Assembly (NCBI RefSeq): GCF_007997015.1
Contig: NZ_VOSM01000011.1
Coordinates: 1-64,000 of the forward strand
Reading direction: 5' to 3'
DNA length: 64,000 nucleotides
Source of the DNA: Lujinxingia vulgaris
GTDB taxonomy: Bacteria > Myxococcota_A > Bradymonadia > Bradymonadales > Bradymonadaceae
Positions 42,352-50,742 of this stretch are shown in pieces. A program made the position numbers and the translations under genes. The notes beneath the pieces were generated by a model. That model had not been told where the DNA came from, ran no database searches, and saw nothing but the letters and a program-made list of their open reading frames with translations. The stretch's first letter is position 1. Each line of letters opens with the position of its first letter.

Positions 42352-44802
42352 GTGGATCGCGACCCCCTCCAGAGCTCGACCTGTTGCACCGGCGATGGGT
42401 GCGCCTCCGACGCGCCGCCCACCGAGGCGTCATCGGCGCATCGTGATGGTGGGGGGCACCTTCACGATCATGGTCACGATCACCACGATCATGATCACCA
42501 CGATCATGATCATCACCATGACGCGCATGAGCCCTCCCACGAGGTGTCTGACGCCCCGGCGAGCTCCGCCGCCGCGCGCACCGTCTTCGACGTGGAGGGC
42601 TTATGTTGCCAGAGCGAAGTGCGGATGATCGAAGACGCGCTGCAGGGCGCGCCGGGCGTCGCCGAGCTGCGCATCAGCGTGCCCTCCGGCACCCTGACCG
42701 TGTACCACGACGGGCAGAGCTCGCGCGATGAGGCCACCGTGGCCGCCCTGGGACGCGTGGGGCTTAAAGCCCACCCGCGCCGGGAGGCCGGCCGCCGCGC
42801 CGCGCCCTCAAGCTCCGCCTTTGACGGGCGCTTCTTTACGGTGGTGGCCGGCGCCCTGCTCACCGCCCTGGGTGCCTTCTTGCGCTTTGGCGTTGAGGGC
42901 GCGGCGATGGCCGAGAAGTTGGCTCTGGGCGCGGCGATCGCAGTCGGCGGCGTCTATGTGTTTCGGCAGGCCTTTCATGCGCTTCGCCAGCGCCGCATCG
43001 ACATCAACATCCTGGTGACTGTCGCCGTGATCGGGGCGGCGGCCATCGGAGAGTGGTTCGAGGCCACGGCCGTGATCCTGCTCTTCGGGTTTGCCGAGTG
43101 GCTGGAGGCCCGCTCGATGGTGCGGGCGCGCGAGGCCATCGGCGCGCTTGTTTCGCTGGCCCCGCCGGTGGCGCGGGTGCGACGCGGCGAAGGTTTTGAA
43201 GAGGTCCCCGTCGACGAGGTGCGCCCGGGCGATGAGGTGGAGCTTCGTCCCGGCGCGCGTGTTCCGGTCGACGGCGAACTCTTGAGCGGCGTGACCGAGA
43301 TCGACGAGTCGACCATCACCGGTGAGTCCCGCCATGTGCGCAAGGTCGAGGGCGACGCCCTCTACGCCGGCACGGTCAACCAGGCCGGCCGCGTGCGCAT
43401 GCGCTGCACCGAGCCGGCCTCGCGCAGCACCCTGGCCCGCATCATCGACGCCGTCGAAGAGGCCCGCGCCCAGGCCTCGCCGGCCGAGCAGTTCATCGAT
43501 CGTTTTGCGCGTTATTACACCCCGGCGGTGGTGGCGCTGGCGGTGGCCGTGGCCCTGCTCGGGCCGCTGGTTGCCGGCGGTGGCGGGGAGCTGTGGTTTT
43601 ACCGCGCGCTGGTCTTTCTGGTGATCGCCTGCCCTTGCGCGCTGGTGATCTCCACACCCATTGCCAACGTGGCGGGGCTCGCGCGGGCCGCTCGCCAGGG
43701 CATCCTGGTCAAGGGGGGCAAGTGGCTGGAGCGCCTGGGCGGGCTGCGCGCGCTGGCGCTCGATAAGACCGGGACGCTCACTGAGGGCAAACTTGTGGTC
43801 GAGGCGATGGAGGCCGCCCCGGGAGTGGAGGCCGATGAGCTTTTGCTGGCGGCCGCGCGGGTGGAGGCGGCCAGCGAGCACCCCATCGGCCGCGCGATCG
43901 TGGCTGCGGCGATGGGGCGTTTTGAACTGGCGATTTTTGTCGATCAGGTGGTCGACGCCCGCGCGGTGGTCGGGGCGGGCATTGAGGCGCGCCTTCGCGA
44001 CGATGACGCGGCGGGGCGCGATGACCATGCTGCACCGGGGTCGATGCCCACCCTGCGGGTGGGTCAGCTGGAGTGGCTCTCGGAGCTGGGTGTGGCCCTC
44101 GACGAGGACTTTGTCGCAAAAGCCCACGCGCTGGAGGGGCGCGGCCACACGCTCGTTGCCGTCGCCCGCGATGCGCAGCTCTTAGGGGTGATCGCACTTG
44201 GTGACCGCGTGCGCGCCGAAGCGCCGGCGGCCCTTGCAGCGCTGCGCGCGGCGGGGATCGAGGAGATCGCCATGCTCACCGGCGACGGCCGCCCGGCCGC
44301 CCTGGCCGTGGCCGAGCGCCTGGGGCTCAACCCCGAGCTCGTCTTCGCTCGCCAGACCCCTCACGACAAGATCGCCCGCGTCGAAGCCCTCAAAGCCCGC
44401 ACCGACGATCGGGTCGCGATGGTCGGCGACGGCGTCAACGACGCGCCCGCGCTGGCTGCGGCCTCGGTGGGTGTGGCCATGGGCGCCGCCGGCACCGACG
44501 TGGCCCTGGAGAGCGCCGATGTGGCGCTGATGGGCGATGACTTGAGCCGGCTGGCCGAGGCGATCGCCATCGGCAAAAAGACCCGCGCCATCATTTTGCA
44601 GAACATCAGCGTGGCGCTGGGGCTCAAGGCCATCTTCCTGGTGCTGGCGATGGGCGGCTGGGCCACGCTGTGGATGGCGATCGTGGCCGATATGGGCGCG
44701 AGCATGATCGTGATCTTCAACGCCATGCGCCTTCTGCGCCGTCAGGCCGAGCCGACCGCTCAGCCCTCATCGGGCAGCGAGGAGCCGGCGCTGGCGGCCT
44801 GA
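42352..44802 (+). CDS. zntA: P1B-type heavy-metal exporting ATPase (Zn/Cd/Pb type)
   Basis: 816-residue inner-membrane pump. The GTG start lies after AGGAG. The N-terminus has a His/Asp-rich metal tail (about residues 36-60, with alternating HDHH). A single HMA domain follows in which the metal site is CCQSE (Cys85, Cys86, Glu89), the CCxxE form of zinc/lead/cadmium ATPases rather than the CxxC of copper pumps. The membrane part has CPC (427-429). Catalytic residues are intact: TGES actuator, DKTGT (phospho-Asp471), SEHPIG and GDGVNDAPAL. Function is Zn(II)/Cd(II)/Pb(II) efflux. No metal regulator gene is next to it. Confidence 0.95.
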   Translation: MDRDPLQSSTCCTGDGCASDAPPTEASSAHRDGGGHLHDHGHDHHDHDHHDHDHHHDAHEPSHEVSDAPASSAAARTVFDVEGLCCQSEVRMIEDALQGAPGVAELRISVPSGTLTVYHDGQSSRDEATVAALGRVGLKAHPRREAGRRAAPSSSAFDGRFFTVVAGALLTALGAFLRFGVEGAAMAEKLALGAAIAVGGVYVFRQAFHALRQRRIDINILVTVAVIGAAAIGEWFEATAVILLFGFAEWLEARSMVRAREAIGALVSLAPPVARVRRGEGFEEVPVDEVRPGDEVELRPGARVPVDGELLSGVTEIDESTITGESRHVRKVEGDALYAGTVNQAGRVRMRCTEPASRSTLARIIDAVEEARAQASPAEQFIDRFARYYTPAVVALAVAVALLGPLVAGGGGELWFYRALVFLVIACPCALVISTPIANVAGLARAARQGILVKGGKWLERLGGLRALALDKTGTLTEGKLVVEAMEAAPGVEADELLLAAARVEAASEHPIGRAIVAAAMGRFELAIFVDQVVDARAVVGAGIEARLRDDDAAGRDDHAAPGSMPTLRVGQLEWLSELGVALDEDFVAKAHALEGRGHTLVAVARDAQLLGVIALGDRVRAEAPAALAALRAAGIEEIAMLTGDGRPAALAVAERLGLNPELVFARQTPHDKIARVEALKARTDDRVAMVGDGVNDAPALAAASVGVAMGAAGTDVALESADVALMGDDLSRLAEAIAIGKKTRAIILQNISVALGLKAIFLVLAMGGWATLWMAIVADMGASMIVIFNAMRLLRRQAEPTAQPSSGSEEPALAA

Positions 44803-44817
44803 GCAGGGGGGCCGATC

Positions 44818-45840
44818 TCAGGCCTTAAACTTCAGCGCACCGGCGTGCACGTTAAACGTCGCCGGGAGCTTGCCGGGCTGCTCCCCGTCGAGATCGACCA
44901 GGGCGTATGGCGAGCTTTTGACAAGGCGCACCGCCACCTGCCGGGCGCGGTGACGGCCGACGTTGCGGTGGCTTAAGTGCTTGCCCTTGTAGATGTCGGT
45001 GAACATGCGCACGGCCTGCGCCTTGCTCAGATCGCCCATGACGATGAGCTGCAGCTTGCCGTCGTCGAGCTCCGCGCCCGGGGCCACCCACATGCCCCCG
45101 CCAAAATACTCACCGTTGGCGACCACCAGGTTGAGCACCCGCTCGCGCAGCTCGGCGGTATCATCCAGGCGAAGCTCCACCTCGATATTCTTCCAGCGCG
45201 CAAAAGCCCGGGCCGTGGCAAGCGTGAAGCTCGCGCGGCCGCCCAGCCCCTTCCAGGTGCTGTTGGCCATCGCGTCGACCAGCCCGCTGATGCCCCCGCT
45301 GGCGATGTTCACAAAGTAGCGTGTGGCGATGCGATCGCGGGCGTCCAGAAAGCCCACCTGCCCCAGATCCAGCGCGCGGGTCTCGCGGCCGCGCAGGCGC
45401 TCAATGGCCTCGGGCGCGCCGGCCATCAGCCCCACCGAGCGCCGAAAGTCCCCGCCGGTGCCCAGGGGCACAAGGCCCAGCACCGCGTCGGGGTTGATCG
45501 GCTTTAAACTCACGTCGAGGCGGCGCACCCAGCCCTCTTCGTCGAGCGCGTAGCAGGCCGAGGCGTCGGGGCGCTCGTAAAAGCCGTTGGCAACCTCGTT
45601 GAGGGTGCCGTCGCCGCCCACGGCCACGATCATCTCCCAGCCCGTGCGCAACGCCTCGCGGGCCAGCAACGTGGCGTGGCCCGGACCTTCGGTAAAGGCA
45701 AAGTCGACCTCCGGGAGGTTCGCGCGAAAAAGACGCTCTAAGAGCGGCCAGTCCTCTTTGACCTGGCCCGCCCCGGCGACCGGGTTGGCGACGACAAAGG
45801 TGCGAAGATGTGCCGAGTGTTCACGCATACAAAATCCCAT
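44818..45840 (-). CDS. diacylglycerol/lipid kinase family protein (DagK/YegS-like)
   Basis: 340-residue cytosolic lipid kinase. The N-terminal NTP-binding motif is MIVAVGGDGTLNEVANG with the GGDGT core, preceded by FVVANPVAGAG, and followed by LGLVPLGTGGDFRRS, all typical of this family. The C-terminal beta domain carries YFGGGMWVAPGAELDDGKL and LDGEQPGKLP. Likely substrates are diacylglycerol or a related glycerolipid. The start may be the ATG at 45828 instead. It lies just upstream of (and convergent with) zntA, and follows the AGPS-like operon by 63 bases in the same direction, so both may serve lipid metabolism. Confidence 0.9.
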   Translation of the reverse strand: MGFCMREHSAHLRTFVVANPVAGAGQVKEDWPLLERLFRANLPEVDFAFTEGPGHATLLAREALRTGWEMIVAVGGDGTLNEVANGFYERPDASACYALDEEGWVRRLDVSLKPINPDAVLGLVPLGTGGDFRRSVGLMAGAPEAIERLRGRETRALDLGQVGFLDARDRIATRYFVNIASGGISGLVDAMANSTWKGLGGRASFTLATARAFARWKNIEVELRLDDTAELRERVLNLVVANGEYFGGGMWVAPGAELDDGKLQLIVMGDLSKAQAVRMFTDIYKGKHLSHRNVGRHRARQVAVRLVKSSPYALVDLDGEQPGKLPATFNVHAGALKFKA

Positions 45841-45903
45841 CGGGGCAGCCGGCGATCTAAGGCCGGTGAATCTTCAACATCGAGGTAAAACCACGGGGTG
45901 AAT

Positions 45904-47121
45904 CTAAAGCGCGTAGGCCTCGCAGACCAGCTCCAGCAGAGAGGTGATGTCGAGATCGTCGCGGGCCTCAGCCAGCGCGCAGGCACACGTCGCCGCCGTG
46001 CTCACCTGGCGGGTGGCCGTGGGATGCTGATGCAGCTGATCGGCCACACGCGCGGCCTGACGGTTGGCCGCCTCGGGCTCCAGCGCGCGGTAGACGGCCT
46101 GGCCCCCGCAGCACTCCGACTCCACCCCGTCAAACATCATCGCCACGGGCTCAGTGCCCCCGAGCGCGCGCAGCACCTTGAGGCTTGCGGCTGAGAGCGC
46201 GGCCTGGCGGGTCATCATGCAGCTGTGGTGCACCATGACCTCGCTCAGATTGATCTTCTGCGCCGGCGGGTTTTTGGCGATGGCCTCGGCCAACACCTCC
46301 ACGAGGTGGGTGGGTTTGAGGCGCTGCGGATCGCCGTGGGAGAGCTCCGGCCAGGAGCTCCCCGGCTCGGCCCAGGCGCGCAGCGCCGGGCAGTCGGTAT
46401 AAAGCTCGGTGAGCCCCTCGAGCGAGGGCCAGCGATCCTGGAGGTGGTGGTCCAGCGCCGGCCTGTCGCCGGTGGCGCCCAATGGAAACCCACAGCAGAC
46501 CGGCAGATGATCGGGGCCGGTGCCGATCAGGCGCACCTTCTGCCCGAGCAGGCGCTCAAGCAGCCTTCCCAGGCGATCGATAAGCCCCGCGTTGGACTGG
46601 AGCGTGTCGCAGTCCGGCCAGAAGCCCACGGTGCTCTCCGGGTCAAAGACCTCGGGGTCGGGGCGCCAGCCGACCGCCCCGGCGTAAGGGCGGCTATGCG
46701 CGGCAAAACTCTCGCGCAGAGGCCCGAGCGCAGGCGGCACCATCCCGGCCTCAGCCGCCTGCTCACGCGCCAGCCACAACGCGCGGGGCACGTCGTTGTC
46801 GTGGCGGCAAAAGGCCTGGCAGCGCCGGCAACCGGTGCAATGGTAAAAGGTCTCGGCCACCTCCGGGCTTAATGCCACGCTCTGATCGCGGGTCAGCTCC
46901 AACAGCCGCATCATCCCCCAGGGCGTGACCGTCTCGCGCGACTCCGCAGCAGACGCCGGGCAGCTAAAGCGGCACATCTTGGGGCAGTAGGTGCAGTAGG
47001 CGCTCATGCGCCCGATGTCGTCGGGGGTCGACGTCGGCCGCACAGCCGGTGGCGCGTCGCCTTGCGGAGCCTGCGTCAGAGGGGGGGCGTCTCCCCGGGG
47101 TGGGGCGTCGTCGTGGCGCAT
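45904..47121 (-). CDS. iron-sulfur (Fe-S) oxidoreductase, GlcF-like, with CCG domains
   Basis: 405-residue protein with two [4Fe-4S] motifs, CTYCPKMCRFSCP and CTGCRRCQAFC (about residues 43-105), then two Cys-rich CCG-type modules (VCCGFPLGATGDRP, and ECCGGQAVYRALE near 355-370). The architecture is that of GlcF/GlpC/LldE subunits, which pass electrons from a flavoprotein to quinone. The ATG overlaps the upstream stop (TGATG). It is the last gene of a four-gene operon with a GlcE-like and an AGPS/GlcD-like flavoprotein. The N-terminal 37 residues are a Pro/Ala-rich tail. Confidence 0.88.
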   Translation of the reverse strand: MRHDDAPPRGDAPPLTQAPQGDAPPAVRPTSTPDDIGRMSAYCTYCPKMCRFSCPASAAESRETVTPWGMMRLLELTRDQSVALSPEVAETFYHCTGCRRCQAFCRHDNDVPRALWLAREQAAEAGMVPPALGPLRESFAAHSRPYAGAVGWRPDPEVFDPESTVGFWPDCDTLQSNAGLIDRLGRLLERLLGQKVRLIGTGPDHLPVCCGFPLGATGDRPALDHHLQDRWPSLEGLTELYTDCPALRAWAEPGSSWPELSHGDPQRLKPTHLVEVLAEAIAKNPPAQKINLSEVMVHHSCMMTRQAALSAASLKVLRALGGTEPVAMMFDGVESECCGGQAVYRALEPEAANRQAARVADQLHQHPTATRQVSTAATCACALAEARDDLDITSLLELVCEAYAL

Positions 47122-48224
47122 CAGGAGGGCTCCGTGGTGGCGGGTGGGTCAAGGGGCAGGCTCTGGCGCAGCGGCCAGCGCGCGATCACCCCGGGCATGG
47201 GCACATCGAGCGGAGCGTTGTGCTCGACCACAAGCTCGACGCGATCGGGGGTAAAGGCCGTGATCGTCAGGTCCTCCACCCCCGGGGTGCTCCGATCGAG
47301 CGGCGGGTTCTGCAGCGCGCGGGCCGTACACCACAGCCCGCTGGAGCGCTCGGCGCGGCTATGCGCGCGGCGGGCGGGGTGGCGATCTTCGAGCCAGCGC
47401 CGCCGCGCCCGAAGCCCCTCCACGTCCAGATGGGCGTCGGGCAGGCGCAGGTTCGCCTCGATCCACCGGATCTGCCCCCGTAACAGGGCCCCGGGCGCGC
47501 TCAGCGCCATCTGCAGGCGTTCGGCGCGCGCGCCATAATGAATCCACTGCCAGCGCAGCCCGGCCCGGTAGACGGCCTCCAGGAGCGCCAGGGCCTCCGC
47601 GAGCCCGAGCCCCTCAAAGATCAAAAGCTCGCTCTCCAGGGGGCGGCGAGCGACCAGCGTGGCCTCCAGAATCGGGCCGTGGCGGCCCTCGGCGCCTATA
47701 AATAGATAACGCAGGTCGGGGCCGGCGGCCTTGCGCGGCGCCGCCAGATACTCGTAGCTGCCGCTTTTGGGCGAAAACGCGCTCAGGGCCACGCAGCCGT
47801 CGCGAAGCGAGCCCATCCCCAGCGTTTTGGGGCCCGGGCGAAAACGCGCCAGGAGGCCCCCCAGGGTCGCCGTGGAGGGCATCAAGGCGTAGCCCCCGGC
47901 CGAGAGCCCCTCGGCGTAAAGGGCGTCCTGCAGATCGCGCCAGCGCACGCCGGCCTCCGCCTGCACAAGCCCGCTGTGGCGATCGATGGACAGGATGCGA
48001 TCCATGCCCTCGGTGCGCAGCGCCACCGCGCCGGCCAGCGAATAGCGAAGATGCTGCCCGTCGCCCACCAGCACATACGCGCGGCCGGCCGCGTCGAGCT
48101 CCCGGCAGTGCGCGAGGAGCTCCTGGCTTGTCTCCACCAGCCGCTCCTCGGCCGGAAGCTCAAGGCCCCGGGCCTTATAATGGTGTCGGGAGGGCGCGCT
48201 CAACGTCGGTGTCGTTGTGCTCAC
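47121..48224 (-). CDS. FAD-binding oxidoreductase subunit, GlcE-like
   Basis: 367-residue protein of the FAD-linked oxidase family. The N-terminal FAD domain includes YVLVGDGQHLRYSL, LVQAEAGVRWRDLQ and YALMPSTATLGGLLA, the pyrophosphate-binding and flavin loops as in GlcE. The C-terminal domain is short, as in GlcE. The start is GTG inside a 4-base overlap with the gene above. Expected to work as a complex with the adjacent flavoprotein and Fe-S subunit in oxidising a 2-hydroxy acid or a glycerol derivative. Confidence 0.85.
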   Translation of the reverse strand: MSTTTPTLSAPSRHHYKARGLELPAEERLVETSQELLAHCRELDAAGRAYVLVGDGQHLRYSLAGAVALRTEGMDRILSIDRHSGLVQAEAGVRWRDLQDALYAEGLSAGGYALMPSTATLGGLLARFRPGPKTLGMGSLRDGCVALSAFSPKSGSYEYLAAPRKAAGPDLRYLFIGAEGRHGPILEATLVARRPLESELLIFEGLGLAEALALLEAVYRAGLRWQWIHYGARAERLQMALSAPGALLRGQIRWIEANLRLPDAHLDVEGLRARRRWLEDRHPARRAHSRAERSSGLWCTARALQNPPLDRSTPGVEDLTITAFTPDRVELVVEHNAPLDVPMPGVIARWPLRQSLPLDPPATTEPS

Positions 48225-49897
48225 AGGTAGACCTTCGATGGGTTGAGGATACCGTCCGGATCGTAGGTGGACTTCAGCGCCCGAAAGAGGGCTTCGCCGC
48301 CGCGATGGTCGCGGGCGGTAAACGCCGCCTTGGAGCGCCCCACGCCGTGGTGGTGGGCGATCGAGCCGCCCGCGTCGGCCACTGCGCCCAGCGCGCGGTT
48401 CCAGGTCAGCTCGTAGGTGCGCAGCGTCTGGTCCACGTCGGCCCCGAAGCCCGCAAAGGTGAAGTAGATCGAGCAGCCCTCGGCGTACACATGGCTGAAA
48501 TGGGCCATGATAAAGACCTCCCGCTCCACCGCCCGGCGCACCGCCTCATAGAGGGGCAACACGTTCTCCCAGGTCGTGGAGACCTCCATCGTGTCGACGA
48601 AGGTGCCCGCGTCAAACATCGGCGACTGCTTGTAGCTCACCGAGAAGCGGTTTTTCAGCCAGTGCTTGCCCGGCCCTTCGCCAAGATCGACGCCGTAACG
48701 CCCCAGCAGGTCGAAGGCGAAGGAGGCCTCGGCGTCGATGAGCTCGTTATGGCCCTCAAAGCCGATGACCAGCAGGCATTGGGCGGGCACCCGCTCAGCC
48801 AGGCGGTTGATGAGCAGGGGCTGACCCACCGCGCGGCTCAAGAGCTCGTGGGAGGCCCGTTCCACCAGGCGCTCCACCGGCGCGGCCACCCCCAGATCCC
48901 CCAGCGTACGTTTTGCCAGGCGCCCCAACCCCTTGAGCAATTCGCCGGCGCTCGGCGTTGGCGAGTTGCTGCCGGGGGGCACCGTGCTCAGGGTGGAGGC
49001 CTCGGCCTTGCGGGCGCGCTTTCGGCCGCTGCCGGCGATCAGGCTGTCGAACTCGTCGTAGAGGCGCACCACCGCGGGCCTGAGCCCCTGCTGCATCAGC
49101 TCGCGGATGGCGTCGAGCGCGCCCTTAAGCGAGGGAAACTGAAAGCCGCGGTAGATCTGGCGCGAGGGCAAGGGCTGCAGGCGCAGCGTGGCCTCGGTGA
49201 TCAGCCCCAGGGTGCCCTCGCTGCCCACAAAAAGCTGCGTGCTCTCCGCCGCCATACCCCCAGCCGACTCGCCATCCCACACCCCGGGGCGGCGCACACT
49301 GGCGGCGCTGTCAATGACATCGGCGCGTCCCGTGACCACGCGCATGTTCACGACCATGTCTTCAATCTTGCCGTAGAGGCTGGAGTACTGCCCGGCCGAG
49401 CGCGCCGCCAGATACCCGCCCACGCTCGAGCAGTAGAGCGAGGAGGGAAAGTGCCCCAGGGTCAGCCCCCGGTAGTTCAGCGCCCGCTCCATATTCATGC
49501 CGATAAGCCCGGGCTGCGCGCGCATGATCAGCCGCTCGGCGTCGGCCTCCAGAAGCTGGTCCATACGTTTGAGATCGATGACGATCGCCCGCTCATCGAG
49601 TGCCACCGTGCCCCCGCACACGCCACTTCCCGCGCCGAAGGGGATGATGGGCGTGCCGGTCTGGCGCGCCCAGCCGACAAGCTGCACCACCTCGTCTTCG
49701 TTGGCCGGCTGCACCACCGCCGAGGGCCGATGCACCCCCACCCGGCGCCCGCGCGTCAAAATAATGCCGCGCGGCCAGCAGTCGTTGTCGTAGGCCAGCC
49801 GGTCGGGGAGCTGGCAACGCACCCAGCCCGGGCCGACGATCGCCTCAAGATCCCGTTGCAGCGCTGGCGAGAGGTGGGGGGTGGGGTTGAGGCTCAT
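48221..49897 (-). CDS. AGPS-like/GlcD-like FAD-linked oxidase
   Basis: 558-residue flavoprotein. FAD loops: PFGAGSGVCGGTVAL (residues about 86-100), RAQPGLIG, and LGHFPSSLYCSSVGGYLAARSAGQYSS (split across the active region). The C-terminus has AHFSHVYAEGCSIYFTF and HHHGVG, the latter typical of alkyl-dihydroxyacetone-phosphate synthase (AGPS), which exchanges an acyl for an alkyl chain to form ether lipids. D-lactate and glycolate oxidases have a HGIG form instead. The partner subunits, however, look like GlcE and GlcF. So the enzyme may be an ether-lipid synthase with redox partners, or an oxidase of a related glycerol derivative. Overlaps neighbours by four bases on both sides. Confidence 0.85.
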   Translation of the reverse strand: MSLNPTPHLSPALQRDLEAIVGPGWVRCQLPDRLAYDNDCWPRGIILTRGRRVGVHRPSAVVQPANEDEVVQLVGWARQTGTPIIPFGAGSGVCGGTVALDERAIVIDLKRMDQLLEADAERLIMRAQPGLIGMNMERALNYRGLTLGHFPSSLYCSSVGGYLAARSAGQYSSLYGKIEDMVVNMRVVTGRADVIDSAASVRRPGVWDGESAGGMAAESTQLFVGSEGTLGLITEATLRLQPLPSRQIYRGFQFPSLKGALDAIRELMQQGLRPAVVRLYDEFDSLIAGSGRKRARKAEASTLSTVPPGSNSPTPSAGELLKGLGRLAKRTLGDLGVAAPVERLVERASHELLSRAVGQPLLINRLAERVPAQCLLVIGFEGHNELIDAEASFAFDLLGRYGVDLGEGPGKHWLKNRFSVSYKQSPMFDAGTFVDTMEVSTTWENVLPLYEAVRRAVEREVFIMAHFSHVYAEGCSIYFTFAGFGADVDQTLRTYELTWNRALGAVADAGGSIAHHHGVGRSKAAFTARDHRGGEALFRALKSTYDPDGILNPSKVYL

Positions 49898-50577
49898 GAA
49901 TCCTCGGGGGTGGAGGGGGGCGCCACGGCCTCGGGCGCTTCGGCGTCGGTCGAAGGGGCGTCTTCCAACATCGCGTCTTCGGAGGCTGTGTCTTGAGGCT
50001 CGGGGCAGGGATCGTCGCCGGTGCTGCCATCGGTGGGGGGCTTGGCCATCGCCTCGATGCCCGCGGCCAGGAGGCGGTCGGCGGCGCTCTCCACGCGTTT
50101 GAGCAGCAGGGTCAGGCGCTCGGCGGTGGCCTCGCTCTGCGGGGTCTCCCGCGAGAAAAAGGCCAGCTCCACGACCTTTGTCAGCCCGCTCTGCGCGAGC
50201 TCTTCGAGGCTTTTGAGCAGGCTGATGCCCAGCTCATGGGTGGCCGGATCGGCGGCCACCTCCGCGCGCAGCTGGCTCATCTCTCCGAGGCTGGGAAAGG
50301 CTTTGTCGAGCGCCGGCAGCGCGTCAGCCAGCTCCGCCATCGCGCCCACGAGCTGCGCGAGCTCGGTGTCGGGAAGGCGCCAGTCGCGCTCCTCGTCGGT
50401 GAGGGGGCCCAGCGTCTGGCGGCCCAGCTCCACCAGCGCGCCCGAGGCGCTTCTGGCGGCAAAGAGCGTGGGAATCCAGGCCGCAACGCGCGCCTCCAGC
50501 CGGGGCACCCGCTCCACCGCCCCCCACACCGAGGACATCCAGTCGCCCAACCCGCCAGATTTTGAGTCTTTTGCCAC
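49894..50577 (-). CDS. hypothetical helical protein, first gene of the AGPS-like operon
   Basis: 227-residue protein with no recognised family. The start chosen is the GTG at 50577 after GGAGG (five-base spacing); an upstream TTG at 50589 would place the ribosome site inside the gene. The body is Ala/Leu/Glu-rich helices (AELADALPALDKAFPSLGEM, then LLKSLEELAQSGLTKVVELAF and a LTLLLKRVESAADRLLAAGIEAM stretch), with a long acidic Ser/Thr/Pro tail. No signal or clear membrane span. It may be an amphipathic membrane-associated scaffold for the enzymes downstream; this is inferred only from the operon (stop overlaps the next ATG by four bases). Confidence 0.7.
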   Translation of the reverse strand: MAKDSKSGGLGDWMSSVWGAVERVPRLEARVAAWIPTLFAARSASGALVELGRQTLGPLTDEERDWRLPDTELAQLVGAMAELADALPALDKAFPSLGEMSQLRAEVAADPATHELGISLLKSLEELAQSGLTKVVELAFFSRETPQSEATAERLTLLLKRVESAADRLLAAGIEAMAKPPTDGSTGDDPCPEPQDTASEDAMLEDAPSTDAEAPEAVAPPSTPEDS

Positions 50578-50742
50578 CTTCTCCTCCAACCCTTCGCCAT
50601 CGCCCCGGGGTCATCCACGATCAGGGGCAAAGCTCCAAAAACTCCGGATCCTTACCATTGCCTTCTTAAGTGCGCTCACCATCGGACAGCGCCCCCCGCT
50701 TTGACAAGGGGCTCGCCGCCAGCAGCGCGCTCGCCAGCAGAC

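Noticed and set aside
45904-49897. Plain glycolate oxidase glcDEF
   Set aside because: Partner subunits fit, but the large subunit ends with the AGPS-type HHHGVG and not the HGIG form, so I did not assign glc symbols.
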